DNA of 64,000 nt from Liquidambar formosana (taxonomy: Eukaryota; Streptophyta; Magnoliopsida; Saxifragales; Altingiaceae), in NCBI GenBank assembly GCA_039720395.1, contig JBBPBK010000109.1:1-64000 (forward strand). The letters run 5' to 3'. Within the stretch, counting starts at the first letter, position 1. Each line of letters begins with the position of its first letter. Positions 37,522-50,841 of this stretch are shown here, piece after piece. Below the pieces are notes generated by a model that did not search any database, was not told the origin of the DNA, and saw nothing but the letters and a program-made list of their open reading frames with translations. The translations under genes were made by a program, and so were the position numbers.

Positions 37522-38076
37522 CCGGGAAAAAAGAAAAAATTAATTAGAGTCAGTTCCCCAATTATATGTGCACTAAGAAAACTTTGAAAATCTTGATGAA
37601 GAAAAATCTTGTGTTCATGAGTTCAAATTAATGGCAGTTTTCTAACTTAAATTTGGAACTTGACCCGTAAACCTTATTTTGATTACAAGTACTGCTAGTC
37701 TGCTACATGTACTAAATATGTTTACAGGGTTAAATTAATGCGACATTCATTGTCCTTTTCAAGTTCACAGTAAAAGAAATTCAACTTTTCTATTTGTTGC
37801 TTGTTTTTCATTGTTACTTTAGCCGATGAAAGAAGTGGGTGGATTTATCCAGTATTTTTAACATTTTATGTAATAGCACTCACACAGACATATAAACCCA
37901 CCCTAAAATATTAGACCTTATTATAGTGTATCTACCTCTAGTGATCAACAAGCTAGGCCAACTATAGTCATAATTCACTATATTTGACTACTACTAATAA
38001 TAATAATAGTAACTTTACTAATATAGACTAATAAAGAAATCCATGCTCTTACTTTTATTGGCATTGATTCAAAAGG

Positions 38077-38109
<33 letters not shown>

Positions 38110-39063
38110 TTGATATTTTCACAAGGAATAAAATTAAATGTTAGTGGTTATAAATCATCTAATTGAATATTGTGTCTCTTCTTTATTTATTTATTAGTGT
38201 AAGGTGGGTTCTGTTATTGGGGTGATTCTGCTACATAGCAGGGCTTGTTGACTTGTTGTAGGGGTGTTTCTGGGGCTATCTCAAGGGTGTACATGGAGAC
38301 AGAACAACTTAATCGGAGGACACAACAGTGAGAAAAAATCCAACTTAAACTAATCAAATATTTCTTCCTTCCAAGGCATATGCATTTTTTTTTTTTTTTT
38401 TTCTGTGACACATGGATCTATGTTCTTATATCCACTTGATTGATAACTTTAATTTGCTCAAGAAGCTTGAACCCCAAATTCAGAATCCTTTTCTTTTTCT
38501 TATTCTTTTTGAAGTTTTTGGTATATTTTACTTTCTTATGGTTATGATTTCCAAGTGGACTTTTGAGAAAATAGTGGATGTTGTTTTGGGATTCTAACTG
38601 GATTGTTAAAAATGAATAAAGATGTAAATAAAAGTGGTCCTAAAAATGGTGGTTCACTAATAACCTCAGTCGTCCATCTTTCAGTGGACCCACCTAGTCA
38701 TTTGATTGAGACGATAGACCAATATAGCTTTTGGACATGTATGTTGCAGGGCATTATCAATCATAAAAGGCCATTTATGATTTATATCCTCAAAATCAAA
38801 ACCATATCATACCTCTCTTATTAATATTAATAGCAAATTTAAATGATGATGCCACCTTATAATAGATGTGGTTAAGCCTCATCCACGTGGTATAGAAGGC
38901 CCCGCGGTCTGGGCTACCCTATGTTAGAATGTTACACTTCAATCAGATTACACTTTAACCAAATGATTTTATGTACAAACTTGTGGGACTGAAATAAGAC
39001 TCGTGATCTTGTCTTGTTTTTAGTTTTTACATTTTATATTTCGTTGGGATGGGGCCGTGGGGG
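37522..39063. other. Array spacer, second copy
   Basis: Homologous to 3240-4774 with small indels in the AAT and T runs. No gene recognised. Confidence 0.6.
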
Positions 39064-39290
39064 AAATAGATTTGGTACCTATAGTCACTTTAAATGCACC
39101 GTGAAGTTACTGTGCATGAACAACACATGGAGAGAGTTGAGATTGGAAGACTGAGATTAAAGACAACCATTTCATGCCTAACCAATCTTAACCCTTCAAT
39201 CTCAACTCTCTTCACGTGTCGCTTATGGCACGATAATTTTACAGCGCATTTAAAGTAACTAAATGCACCAAATCCAAATCCAAATCCGAG
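39064..39290. mobile_element. MITE with long inverted repeats, second copy
   Basis: Duplicate of the element at 4775-4997, at the same place in the spacer, flanked by CCGTGGGGG (39055-39063) and CCATGGGGG (39291-39299). Confidence 0.65.
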
Positions 39291-39796
39291 CCATGGGGGT
39301 GTGGGAAAGTTGCTTGACATGTTGAATCAACCCCTCCTAATGTCACCCAAGAAGAAAGCGAAATGGTGTACTTTTTATAAAGGCAAACATTTTTTTTTCA
39401 TTTTCTGCTACTAAGGAAAATATTAATGGGTTGGATCGACAATGACGAATAACTAAACACTTGTTTTTTAAAGACATAAAAAACATCCATGTATGGTAGA
39501 TATGTTGTCTTGGTGTCCATTACAAACAATAAATTAGAACAGATTAATAAGCATGATAGATAGTTGACGCGCTTAACATGCTATATCAATTATCATGTCA
39601 ACTTATTATATTGACATGATAATACTCATCAGTAACCATGGTTATTTATACTAACATTTAGAGCATCTTTAGGAGTTTTATATCTCCATGTGAATGACAT
39701 ATATCGCCTGGTGAAAAAAAAAAAAATGCCCCAATATATGGCATGCCATTTGGGGTGCTAACATATATAAAATTTTGGCACCAAGTAGGCAAGTAA

Positions 39797-39839
<43 letters not shown>

Positions 39840-39841
39840 CC

Positions 39842-40001
39842 GATCAGGTCAACACGTGTTGATATAAGTTATATCAACACCAGGCATTGGGGGTTGTACC
39901 CCTTGCATTGGACCAATGTACTTCATAATCCACTAATGCACAAGGTACAACTCCCAATACGGGTATTGATGTAAGTTACATTAGCACGTACTTACCTGAT
40001 C
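39842..40001. mobile_element. Foldback MITE, left of the LTR element (160 bp)
   Basis: Almost a complete palindrome. The left arm runs from GATCAGGTCAACACGTGTTG through GCATTGGGGGTTGTACC, and the right arm mirrors it down to CACGTACTTACCTGATC. It sits in a TA microsatellite that in the A-B spacer (about 7724-7738) contains no insertion. Confidence 0.75.
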
Positions 40002-40012
40002 ATCATCCTATA

Positions 40013-42600
40013 TGTGATGACCTGAATTATTTATATATATATAGAGGGATCATTAGCTGAACCCACCACTTCAATTTGCTTTGGATATATATATATGTTA
40101 GAGGGATCATTAGCCGCACCCATAGCCGCACCCACCACTTCCATTTGCTTTGGATATATATATATAAGTATAGAGGAATCATTAGCTGCACCTACCACTG
40201 GCATCTGCTTTGGTTATATTTATATGTATAGAGGGATCGAGACAGAGAGTTAGAGAAAGAGCAACAGAGAGAGAGAAATTGAGGAAGAACAGAGGAGAAA
40301 AAAACAGAGTGGTCTGGTAGAGGTTTTTGGCTGAGTTCGTGGAGCTCTCTTAGTGAGGTAAAATCCTCACCTCCTCTATCGTTGATTTCATATATATATA
40401 TATATATATAAATATCACGTACTGTGTATATATATATATATATGCAATTTTATTTTCTTATGTTATTCTTAGAAAGGATGATCATATTTTATGTTTTTGG
40501 GATCAAGGAACACCATGGTAGTGTCAAATTTTAGAGAAATTGACTGTAGGTTGAAGTTTTAGAAATTTTAGAATTTTGGATCATGAAAACCCGAAACTTT
40601 AGGCTTAAAAACGAATATGATTTTATAGGATTCTGAATGAACAATTTATAGTCGCACGTAGTACTCCGCATGAGCTTCGATTCGACACTTGAATCACTGA
40701 AAACGGTTAAGAAACAAGGGAGATATTAATCGTCGAAGTTGGTCCGTTGAACACACGGTGTAACCCGGTTACACAATTCAACCCGCGGGAGGTTGAAGAT
40801 GACCCCATAGGTCTATGATCCTGTGTGGGTGCATCTGTGTACCTTACCGTGTTCTCACACATTTAAAAGTCATACGATAATCATATGAACCCCAAATTTG
40901 ACCGTTGGACTCGTCTTGGAAGGCCCTACCATGTGGGACCCTTAGTTGATCATTTTGACCAAGTTTGACTGTAGTTTGACTTTTTGGCCAAATTAATATT
41001 TATTAAAAATTCCAGAAAATATCAGAAAATTCCAAAAATTACAGAAAATTCCCAGAAATTATAGAGAGTGTTTTAAAAATTATTTTGAAGATTTTGGGAC
41101 CATAGTTTACTGTTAGAAGGCCAATAGTAATTTTTGAGTGTGTTATATTTATTTTGAAATTTACCTAAAGATTACTTATGCATAATTATCAGATTTTATC
41201 GGTCCTCGGGAGGACCCTAGGGAGCATTAACGCTGCATTCGCATTGTCAGTGTCTATCACGTGGTTTTGGGTTGGTATTGCTCGCAATTGAGGTAGGAAA
41301 TGTGGCTTCTTTACATTTAATATGGTGTTGTTCTATAAATGTGATTTTAAATGCTTTAATGATATTTTTGGATTTTCCCACTGATTTATAACCAAATATT
41401 TTTATTACTTGTTCAAATTTAGAGAATCCTTCAATATATCATTTGATACGACTGTTTTATATTGTTCCTTAAAGATACATGGTTATATACTCGTTTAAAT
41501 GTTATTGTGAAATATCTGTTAAATATGTGGAATTTTCATGATACTTGGATTTTGGAAAAATGCTTTATAAATGTTGGTTACTTGGAAATGCTTTAGAAAT
41601 GTTACTGAAATTCTAGAAATTTATCAAACATGTTTATGGATACTTTTGGACACTCGGATATTTATTTGAATGATGGAAAATGCTTTGGATATATGGACCT
41701 TGGGTCTTGGTATGCATCAAACGGGTGGGGGCATCACAATGAAGTGGTGTCCTGCGTTGAGAATACTCCGCGAATAGCAAGCAGGGTAAAGTGCCCTTGG
41801 GTGAAAGACCCTGAAACCCTCGAGGAAGAACGCCGCGTAGGTGTTGGTTATTTTCGTGCTTGGCTGAGCCGGGGGTTGACGTGACGACGTAACCTGTGAT
41901 TAGCGACGGTTGATGCATGGTTTGATCCCATAGTCTTGGGAATTTGAGATACTATGAGAATTTTGGGAAATTAACTCAAAACCCACATAAAGTACTGATT
42001 TGTGACTGATATTTGATTTTGAGTTATTAAATAATTTTAATTCATATACCATGTATCTGCACATATATTAATTGTATAGAATCCACACATATTTCCTATT
42101 GGGCTTTGCAGCTCATCCTATTATTATTTCAGATGATCAGGTGATGAGTGAGGGTTTGCCGATGGCGGATGCCTAGTGGCATAATCTGAGGTTGGAACTT
42201 GAAGGTGGCATACTAACATAGTCATGGATGAGGATAGATGCACGTGCATTACATAGAGACTATGTTATTTTGATGTATGGACATTTCTATTATTATTATT
42301 GTTATTACCATTATTACTTAATGAACCTTGAATAGTTTGAATCCAACCTATGTGCCAGGGATGTTGGCATTATTTTGAGACCATATATTATTATGGGCAT
42401 GATGTGTGAGCATAACATTTCATATTAATTATTTGGGTATTATTGATGAGCTGGCACCATTATTATTAAAAATATTGAAAAAAAAATACACGTGGATTTG
42501 ACTAAGTCTTCCGCAACTTTTATACTCTGACTTATCCACGTGTACACCTTTTTACTTTGACTTTTATCCACGTGTCGACTCTCCGAGTCGGGGCTTGACA
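40013..42600 (+). repeat. 5' LTR
   Basis: Begins TGTGATGACC and ends GGGGCTTGACA, i.e. TG..CA, 2,588 bp. Between 40036 and 40230 three related blocks with GAGG(G/A)ATCATTAGC and CTTTGGATATATATA-type motifs are spaced by about 60 bp. These lie upstream of a possible TATA region near 40208. Confidence 0.93.
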
Positions 42601-42605
42601 ATTTT

Positions 42606-42617
42606 TGGTATCAGAGC
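42606..42617 (+). other. Primer-binding site (initiator Met tRNA)
   Basis: TGGTATCAGAGC, five bases after the 5' LTR, is the usual plant primer site complementary to the 3' end of initiator methionine tRNA. Confidence 0.92.
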
Positions 42618-42850
42618 TCATTAGTAGATCCGAATTGGGATTACATGCACTTCATATGTGTCAATTAGGTGAGTTAGAAGTGTCTCATGCATCATACATA
42701 TGCTTGTGGGTAGACATCAAGAAATTAGAGGAATATTACGATTTTATTAACATTTTGACGTGATTTTTGTAACTTACACAATCCCAGTTGTTTTTTTTAC
42801 GTGAGTATTTAATAGATAGTTTCAAATATTTACTAAATGATTTTTATAGG

Positions 42851-45800
42851 ATGCCACGTGCTCGAGATAGATCTTCTCCTGAGCCTTCTCATACCTCACA
42901 AGCTAGAACTAGAGGTGGAGTTTCCGCTCCTCATACTGAAGAAAGGGGCGATATGACTGATGCTATACGGGAGTTGACTACCCTATTGCAACGTCAGAAC
43001 GAGATACTTCAGCAGCCTACTCTTAGAGCTGCAGTTCCTGACACACAATTAACCAAGGCTACACATTTTCAGAATTTTCGGCGGATGGATCCTCCTACTT
43101 TTCGTGGTGAGACAAATCCGCAGGAAGCTGAAATTTGGCTTCTAGAGGTCCACAAGCTACTTAAGATTGTTGGTATACCCGAGGAGTATAAGGTAGAGTT
43201 TGCTTCTCATTACCTACGGGGTGATGGTGACTTTTGGTGGCAGCAGGTGGTGCGCTCTCAAGATGTGGGAGCCATGACCTGGATACAGTTTGAGGGTGTG
43301 TTTCTAAACCAATATCTCAGAGAATCATATCGAGATAAGAAGTTACAAGAGTTTCTAAACCTGGTACAAAGGAATCTTTCGGTGGCAGAGTATGATGCAC
43401 GCTTCACAGAACTTTCTCGTTATGCTACATCTGTCGTGGCAACGGAAGCTGACAAAGCAAAAAGGTTCCAATGGGGATTGAGGCCTCAGATTCGAGACCT
43501 TGTTGCAGGAAGTAGGATTCGAAATTATACAGAGCTAGTTGACAGCGCCACGGAAGTGGAGGCGACTTTAGAAGACTCCAAGAAGATAAGGGACAAACAG
43601 AGAATTAGAAGTGGGGACCAGAAAGATCAGAGCTTTAGCCAGAAGCAGGGTAAGAGTCAGCAATCTGATGGGTATCACTCAGGAGGACGGCGCGTAAATC
43701 GAGGTCAGGGTAGCGGTGGTAGTTTTAGTTATGGGTCCTCAGATGGGCGACAAAGGAGTTACCCTTATCAACCTCCTACTCTGCCTGGGAGGAATTCTAG
43801 TGGACAAATCATTTGTTATCAGTGCGGACAACCAGGACACATTAAGATTGACTGCCCATCTTTTGGGAACCAACGATCCCCTCCACACACAATGCAATCT
43901 GGCTTACAACAACAGCAGAAACAACAACAAAACCAGCGCCAGTTCTCTCGATCACAAGGATCTCAGCAAGCCTCGACTACTCGCCCAATTCAGACCCAAC
44001 AGCCTAGAGGAGGAGGGCATAGTGCAAATACTACAGGCAGGGTGTTCGCTTTGATCCCACCAGGTGTTGGGACATCAAATGCAGTCGTGGAAGGTACATT
44101 TTTTCTTTATAGTTCATGGGTTCGAGTATTAATTGATACGGGTGCCACACATTCCTTTATAGATGTTTCTTGTGCTTCTCGTTTGGGTTTGACATTTGAG
44201 CCCTTGGGACACGTGCTCAGTGTTGACTCACCAATGGGTGTGGGTATCCAAACAAGTGTGATTTGTCGTTCCTGCTTCATCCAAATTGGTGATCAGGAGT
44301 TAACGGTAGATCTCATTGCTCTAGGTATTTCTGGTTATGATGTGATTTTAGGCATGGATTGGTTATCGTCGTACCATGCAATTATTGATTGCTTCCAGAA
44401 AAAGGTGACTCTCCATAAAATGGATGGGTCTATTTTACACTTCTACGGAGAAAGAAGTGTTTCTCTTCCTTTTCCTCAGTCGAAGAAGATTGCTCGCCGT
44501 ATTCAAATTGCAGGTCTGCTTAGCTCATTGGCAGCCTTGGAGTTGGAGGAACATGTTGAACTTAAATTGGAAAATATTCCTGTTGTACGGGAATTTCCAG
44601 ATGTCTTTCCAGAAGAGTTGCCAGGTCTACCTCCTAAAAGAGAGTTAGACTTTACCGTTGAGGTATATCCAGGCACATCTCCTATTTTTATTGCTCCATA
44701 CAGGATGGCTCCTGCAGAGCAAGCAGAGTTGAAAAAGCAGCTCTCAGAGTTGGAGAGTAAAGGTTTTATTCGTCCTAGCACTTCGCCATGGGGTGCACCA
44801 GTGTTGTTCGTTAAGAAGAAGGACGGTTCTTTCAGATTGTGCGTAGACTATAGGAAGCTAAACAGAGCTACAATTAGGAATCGTTATCCTTTGCCCCGCA
44901 TTGATGATTTATTTGACCAGTTAAGGGGGTCGCATTTCTTTTCAAAGATTGATTTGCGCTCTGGCTATTATCAGCTTCGAGTCAGAGAGGAAGACATCCA
45001 AAAGACAGCTTTTGCAACTCGCTACGGGCACTACGAGTTTTTGGTGATGCCGTTCGGTTTGACGAATGCACCAGCAGCATTCATGGACCTGATGAACCGG
45101 GTGTTTAAACCATTCTTGGATCAGTTTGTCGTGGTGTTTGTGGACGACATTCTCATATACTCAAAGACGCAAGAAGAGCATGAGAGGCACCTTAGGAAAG
45201 TGTTGCAAATATTGAGGGAGCATCAGTTATATGGAAAGAGAGAGAAATGTGAATTTTGGCTTCATGAAGTGAAGTTTCTAGGCCACGTGATTACTGAGGA
45301 AGGCATCTCAGTAGATCCAGCAAAGGTGGAGGCAATTCTTAATTGGGGAAGACCGACCAATGCTACAGAGATTCGCAGTTTTCTGGGATTAGCTGGTTAT
45401 TATCGTCGTTTCGTCGATAATTTCTCTCGCATTGCTGCACTGTTGACGAAATTGACAAAGAAGGGCGCGAAATTTATTTGGGATGATGCTTGTGAGGAAG
45501 CTTTCAAGGAGTTGCAGAAGAGGTTGACTACTGCTCCAGTTCTTATTGTTCCTACTAGTGGTGAGGGTTACGATGTATATTGTGATGCCTCGTATCGAGG
45601 GTTAGGATGCGTTCTTATGCAGCACGGGCGTGTTGTGGCATACGGTTCTCGACAGTTGAAACCGCATGAGGTGAACTATCCAACACACGACTTGGAGTTA
45701 GCAGCAGTGGTCTTTGCATTGAAGATTTGGAGATGCTATTTGTATGGTGAGAAATTTGATGTATACTCTGATCATAAGAGTTTGAAGTATATATTTACAC

Positions 45801-47482
45801 AGAAAGAATTGAATATGAGGCAACGTAGATGGATGGAATACCTTGATGATTATGATTTTTCACTTCATTATCATCCGGGTAAAGCGAATGTTGTAGCAGA
45901 CGCCTTGAGCAGGAAGTCACAAGCAATGATGAGCTGTTTAGCAGTTCAACGGTGGAAGATGTGGGTTGCATTCAAGGATTTTGAATTACATCCTAATAAA
46001 GATGCTTTCACAACTCATCTGAGCAATCTAGTTGCACAACCTAATCTCATCACCAGAGTGATAGAGGCACAACAAAACGATCCAGAGTGCATGGCCATTC
46101 GTAATTCGATAACTCAGGGTACTGCACCAGAAGGTTGGTTAGTTTCTAGTGATGGCAGTGTACGATTCATGGGCAGGATTTACATTCCTACTGGTCAGAT
46201 TCGTGAAGATGTTCTTAGTGAGACTCATCGTTCTAGGTTCTCTATTCATCCAGGCGGTACGAAGATGTATCAGGATCTGAAACGACAATTTTGGTGGAGC
46301 GGTATGAAGAAGGACGTCGCAAGATTTGTTTCACGGTGTCTCACGTGCCAACAAGTGAAAGCGGAGCATAAGAGACCAGCAGGTTTACTACAACCATTAC
46401 CAGTGCCAGAATGGAAGTGGGAGTACATCACGATGGATTTTGTCACAGGGTTACCTCGTACACGACAGGGTCATGATGCAGTTTGGGTGATCGTGGATCG
46501 GTTGACGAAGTCAGCACATTTCTTGCCTATTCGGGTCGGAGATTCATTGAGTACCTTAAGCCAGTTGTACATTAATGAGATCGTTAGACTCCATGGAACC
46601 CCAGTTTCTATTGTATCCGACAGAGATCCTCGTTTTGTCGCCGAGTTTTGGCGTACGTTACATAAAACTTTAGGAACACAACTTCATCACAGTACGGCTC
46701 ATCATCCAGAAACAGATGGACAATCAGAGCGTACCATTCAGATTCTCGAGGATATGTTGCGTGCTTGTGTCTTGGACTTCGGAGGTAGTTGGAGTAAACA
46801 TTTGGCCTTAGCAGAATTCGCCTACAATAACAGTTATCAGGCTAGCATTGGCATGGCACCGTTCGAGGCATTATATGGGAGACCGTGTCGATCTCCTGTA
46901 TGTTGGACAGAAGTTGGAGAAAGCAGTCTTCTTGGACCAGAGTTAGTGAAAGAAACAACAGAAAAGATTCAGATCATTCGTGATCGTTTACGCACTGCAC
47001 AAAGTAGACAGAAGAGTTATGCAGACAAGCGTAGGACAGATTTGAAGTTTCAAGTTGGGGACTTTGTGTTTTTAAAGGTGTCACCTAGGAAAGGCGTTTT
47101 TCGATTTGGGAAGAAGGGCAAGCTAGCACCGAGATATGTTGGTCCTTTCGAGATTATTGATAAAAAGGGTGAAGTGGCCTACCAGTTGGCTTTACCTTCA
47201 CAGTTGGGGAATGTACATGATGTTTTTCATGTCTCAATGCTTAGGAAATACGAGCCAGATCCATCTCATGTTCTATCTATACCAGATATCCAGCTCCAAG
47301 AAAATGTTACATATGAAGAGCGACCAATTCAGATTTTGGACGTCAAGGAACAAGTGTTGAGGAATAAAGTCATCTCTCTCGTAAAGGTTCTTTGGCAACA
47401 TCACGGCATCGAGGAAGCAACTTGGGAATTAGAGTCAGATGTTCGAGGAAAATATCCGCATCTTTTCGATTCGAGAGGTTAG
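42851..47482 (+). CDS. gag-pol polyprotein of the chromovirus
   Basis: A single open frame of 1,543 codons. The ATG at 42851 is the first in frame. Residues about 80-250 are gag. A CCHC zinc knuckle ([14 protein letters not shown]) is near 322, an aspartic protease DTGA near 429, reverse transcriptase with FVDDILIYS near 765, and RNase H with YCDAS near 911. Integrase follows with an HHCC finger (about 1126-1166) and catalytic Asp 1196, Asp 1257 and Glu 1293. The last two are separated by 35 residues, as in D,D-35-E. The C-terminus ([16 protein letters not shown]) is a chromodomain-like tail that in this group directs integration to chromatin. The order PR-RT-RH-IN marks Ty3/gypsy. There are no internal stops, so the element could be autonomous. 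Confidence 0.95.
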   Translation: MPRARDRSSPEPSHTSQARTRGGVSAPHTEERGDMTDAIRELTTLLQRQNEILQQPTLRAAVPDTQLTKATHFQNFRRMDPPTFRGETNPQEAEIWLLEVHKLLKIVGIPEEYKVEFASHYLRGDGDFWWQQVVRSQDVGAMTWIQFEGVFLNQYLRESYRDKKLQEFLNLVQRNLSVAEYDARFTELSRYATSVVATEADKAKRFQWGLRPQIRDLVAGSRIRNYTELVDSATEVEATLEDSKKIRDKQRIRSGDQKDQSFSQKQGKSQQSDGYHSGGRRVNRGQGSGGSFSYGSSDGRQRSYPYQPPTLPGRNSSGQIICYQCGQPGHIKIDCPSFGNQRSPPHTMQSGLQQQQKQQQNQRQFSRSQGSQQASTTRPIQTQQPRGGGHSANTTGRVFALIPPGVGTSNAVVEGTFFLYSSWVRVLIDTGATHSFIDVSCASRLGLTFEPLGHVLSVDSPMGVGIQTSVICRSCFIQIGDQELTVDLIALGISGYDVILGMDWLSSYHAIIDCFQKKVTLHKMDGSILHFYGERSVSLPFPQSKKIARRIQIAGLLSSLAALELEEHVELKLENIPVVREFPDVFPEELPGLPPKRELDFTVEVYPGTSPIFIAPYRMAPAEQAELKKQLSELESKGFIRPSTSPWGAPVLFVKKKDGSFRLCVDYRKLNRATIRNRYPLPRIDDLFDQLRGSHFFSKIDLRSGYYQLRVREEDIQKTAFATRYGHYEFLVMPFGLTNAPAAFMDLMNRVFKPFLDQFVVVFVDDILIYSKTQEEHERHLRKVLQILREHQLYGKREKCEFWLHEVKFLGHVITEEGISVDPAKVEAILNWGRPTNATEIRSFLGLAGYYRRFVDNFSRIAALLTKLTKKGAKFIWDDACEEAFKELQKRLTTAPVLIVPTSGEGYDVYCDASYRGLGCVLMQHGRVVAYGSRQLKPHEVNYPTHDLELAAVVFALKIWRCYLYGEKFDVYSDHKSLKYIFTQKELNMRQRRWMEYLDDYDFSLHYHPGKANVVADALSRKSQAMMSCLAVQRWKMWVAFKDFELHPNKDAFTTHLSNLVAQPNLITRVIEAQQNDPECMAIRNSITQGTAPEGWLVSSDGSVRFMGRIYIPTGQIREDVLSETHRSRFSIHPGGTKMYQDLKRQFWWSGMKKDVARFVSRCLTCQQVKAEHKRPAGLLQPLPVPEWKWEYITMDFVTGLPRTRQGHDAVWVIVDRLTKSAHFLPIRVGDSLSTLSQLYINEIVRLHGTPVSIVSDRDPRFVAEFWRTLHKTLGTQLHHSTAHHPETDGQSERTIQILEDMLRACVLDFGGSWSKHLALAEFAYNNSYQASIGMAPFEALYGRPCRSPVCWTEVGESSLLGPELVKETTEKIQIIRDRLRTAQSRQKSYADKRRTDLKFQVGDFVFLKVSPRKGVFRFGKKGKLAPRYVGPFEIIDKKGEVAYQLALPSQLGNVHDVFHVSMLRKYEPDPSHVLSIPDIQLQENVTYEERPIQILDVKEQVLRNKVISLVKVLWQHHGIEEATWELESDVRGKYPHLFDSRG

Positions 47483-47506
47483 TACAAATTTCGAGGACGA
47501 AATTTC

Positions 47507-47523
47507 TTTTTAGAGGGGTAGAA
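47507..47523 (+). other. Polypurine tract
   Basis: A purine-rich AGAGGGGTAGAA preceded by a T run directly abuts the 3' LTR, the expected place for plus-strand priming. Confidence 0.8.
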
Positions 47524-47895
47524 TGTGATGACCTGAATTATTTATATATATATAGAGGGATCATTAGCTGAACCCACCACTTCAATTTGCTTTGGATATA
47601 TATATATGTTAGAGGGATCATTAGCCGCACCCATAGCCGCACCCACCACTTCCATTTGCTTTGGATATATATATATAAGTATAGAGGAATCATTAACTGC
47701 ACCTACCACTGGCATCTGCTTTGGTTATATTTATATGTATAGAGGGATCGAGACAGAGAGTTAGAGAAAGAGCAACAGAGAGAGAGAAATTGAGGAAGAA
47801 CAGAGGAGAAAAAAACAGAATGGTCTGGTAGAGGTTTTTGGCTGAGTTCGTGGAGCTCTCTTAGTGAGGTAAAATCCTCACCTCCTCTATCGTTG

Positions 47896-47983
<88 letters not shown>

Positions 47984-50161
47984 ACTGTGTATATATATAT
48001 ATATGCAATTTTATTTTCTTATGTTATTCTTAGAAAGGATGATCATATTTTATGTTTTTGGGATCAAGGAACACCATGGTAGTGTCAAATTTTAGAGAAA
48101 TTGACTGTAGGTTGAAGTTTTAGAAATTTTAGAATTTTGGATCATGAAAACCCGAAACTTTAGGCTTAAAAACGAATATGATTTTATAGGATTCTGAATG
48201 AACAATTTATAGTCGCACGTAGTACTCCGCATGAGCTTCGATTCGACACTTGAATCACTGAAAACGGTTAAGAAACAAGGGAGATATTAATCGTCGAAGT
48301 TGGTCCGTTGAACACACGGTGTAACCCGGTTACACAATTCAACCCGCGGGAGGTTGAAGATGACCCCATAGGTCTATGATCCTGTGTGGGTGCATCTGTG
48401 TACCTTACCGTGTTCTCACGCATTTAAAAGTCATACGATAATCATATGAACCCCAAATTTGACCGTTGGACTCGTCTTGGAAGGCCCTACCATGTGGGAC
48501 CCTTAGTTGATCATTTTGACCAAGTTTGACTGTAGTTTGACTTTTTGGCCAAATTAATATTTATTAAAAATTCCAGAAAATATCAGAAAATTCCAAAAAT
48601 TACAGAAAATTCCCAGAAATTATAGAGAGTGTTTTAAAAATTATTTTGAAGATTTTGGGACCATAGTTTACTGTTAGAAGGCCAATAGTAATTTTTGAGT
48701 GTGTTATATTTATTTTGAAATTTACCTAAAGATTACTTATGCATAATTATCAGATTTTATCGGTCCTCGGGAGGACCCTAGGGAGCATTAACGCTGCATT
48801 CGCATTGTCAGTGTCTATCACGTGGTTTTGGGTTGGTATTGCTCGCAATTGAGGTAGGAAATGTGGCTTCTTTACATTTAATATGGTGTTGTTCTATAAA
48901 TGTGATTTTAAATGCTTTAATGATATTTTTGGATTTTCCCACTGATTTATAACCAAATATTTTTATTACTTGTTCAAATTTAGAGAATCCTTCAATATAT
49001 CATTTGATACGACTGTTTTATATTGTTCCTTAAAGATACATGGTTATATACTCGTTTAAATGTTATTGTGAAATATCTGTTAAATATGTGGAATTTTCAT
49101 GATACTTGGATTTTGGAAAAATGCTTTATAAATGTTGGTTACTTGGAAATGCTTTAGAAATGTTACTGAAATTCTAGAAATTTATCAAACATGTTTATGG
49201 ATACTTTTGGACACTCGGATATTTATTTGAATGATGGAAAATGCTTTGGATATATGGACCTTGGGTCTTGGTATGCATCAAACGGGTGGGGGCATCACAA
49301 TGAAGTGGTGTCCTGCGTTGAGAATACTCCGCGAATAGCAAGCAGGGTAAAGTGCCCTTGGGTGAAAGACCCTGAAACCCTCGAGGAAGAACGCCGCGTA
49401 GGTGTTGGTTATTTTCGTGCTTGGCTGAGCCGGGGGTTGACGTGACGACGTAACCTGTGATTAGCGACGGTTGATGCATGGTTTGATCCCATAGTCTTGG
49501 GAATTGGAGATACTATGAGAATTTTGGGAAATTAACTCAAAACCCACATAAAGTACTGATTTGTGACTGATATTTGATTTTGAGTTATTAAATAATTTTA
49601 ATTCATATACCATGTATCTGCACATATATTAATTGTATAGAATCCACACATATTTCCTATTGGGCTTTGCAGCTCATCCTATTATTATTTCAGATGATCA
49701 GGTGATGAGTGAGGGTTTGCCGATGGCGGATGCCTAGTGGCATAATTTGAGGTTGGAACTTGAAGGTGGCATACTAACATAGTCATGGATGAGGATAGAT
49801 GCACGTGCATTACATAGAGACTATGTTATTTTGATGTATGGACATTTCTATTATTATTATTGTTATTACCATTATTACTTAATGAACCTTGAATAGTTTG
49901 AATCCAACCTATGTGCCAGGGATGTTGGCATTATTTTGAGACCATATATTATTATGGGCATGATGTGTGAGCATAACATTTCATATTAATTATTTGGGTA
50001 TTATTGATGAGCTGGCACCATTATTATTAAAAATATTGAAAAAAAAATACACGTGGATTTGACTAAGTCTTCCGCAACTTTTATACTCTGACTTATCCAC
50101 GTGTACACCTTTTTACTTTGACTTTTATCCACGTGTCGACTCTCCGAGTCGGGGCTTGACA
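47524..50161 (+). repeat. 3' LTR
   Basis: Same sequence as the 5' LTR apart from about five substitutions and a TA tract expanded at about 47902-47979. It is 2,638 bp. Confidence 0.93.
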
Positions 50162-50191
50162 CTATATATATATATATATATATACAGAGGT

Positions 50192-50351
50192 GATCCCATC
50201 AGCACGTGCTGATATAAGTTACATCAGCACTATGCATTGGGGGTTGTACCCCTTGCATTGATTCAATGCACCTCACATCCCACTAATGCACAAGGTACAA
50301 CTCCCAATGCAGGTTTTGATATAAGTTATATCAGCACGTGCTTACCTGATC
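50192..50351. mobile_element. Foldback MITE, right of the LTR element (160 bp)
   Basis: Same family, length and orientation as 39842-40001. The near-palindrome runs from GATCCCATCAGCACGTGCTG to CAGCACGTGCTTACCTGATC. Both copies are followed by ATCATCCTATAT, then TA repeats or the retroelement. Confidence 0.75.
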
Positions 50352-50356
50352 ATCAT

Positions 50357-50393
<37 letters not shown>

Positions 50394-50709
50394 TTAGTTG
50401 CTTTTTACCCTTTTAACCTCCCAACAATTATATATGGCTTTTTCTAGTTTTATCATTTTACCTTCTCAACGATTACTCTCACTGATTTTTCTTTTTCTCC
50501 AAGTCGGTTTTTTTTTTTTTTTTTTTTTTTAAAACTATTTTGCACTCACAAAAATACCTATAAATTTCAAATTTCAGTTTTTACTGTAGCTCGCATCCTA
50601 TAACATTTTACATATTACTTACTTACATTTGCATGATTGCACCCACTGGTGTACTGTCACATCACATATTGAACGGCCAAGAACAGTCCTGCTCCTTTAT
50701 CTATCCAAC

Positions 50710-50767
50710 TCTCCACACGTGTGTATAAATATTGCACTTCTCCACACGTGTGTAGAAATATTGCACT
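50710..50767 (+). promoter_or_regulatory. Two tandem 29-bp promoter repeats with G-boxes, copy E
   Basis: Same pair as upstream of B. CACGTG lies at 50716-50721 and 50745-50750. One base in the second unit differs from B. Confidence 0.55.
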
Positions 50768-50776
50768 CCACAGGCT

Positions 50777-50783
50777 TATAAAT
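50777..50783 (+). promoter_or_regulatory. TATA box of copy E
   Basis: TATAAAT, 65 bp before the ATG, as in copy B. Confidence 0.6.
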
Positions 50784-50841
50784 AAGACAAGCTATTGTAC
50801 CCAACACCAAGATTCTTTCTAATACAACAAGGGCAAAAACA

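Larger units (their letters stand above)
40013..50161 (+). mobile_element. Complete Ty3/gypsy LTR retrotransposon (10.1 kb)
   Basis: Two LTRs (40013-42600 and 47524-50161) flank a primer-binding site, one long gag-pol frame and a polypurine tract. A 5-bp target duplication CTATA occurs at both ends (40008-40012, 50162-50166). By eye the LTRs differ at about five bases plus a longer TA tract in the right one, which points to a young insertion. Long LTRs, initiator-Met priming and a C-terminal chromodomain-like end fit the Tekay/Del chromoviruses. It lies inside the D-E spacer between two foldback MITEs. Confidence 0.95.

Noticed and set aside
38214..38411. Minus-strand frame ending MYTLEIAPETPLQQVNKPC, also near 63480-63560, as an upstream exon of the RING gene
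   Set aside because: Conserved only to the same degree as the surrounding duplicated spacer, with stops in some copies and no clear splice sites or domain.
41630..41884. 84-codon frame found in both LTRs (41630 and 49191)
   Set aside because: Identical only because the LTRs are identical. It lacks recognisable domains and lies in LTR sequence that needs no protein.
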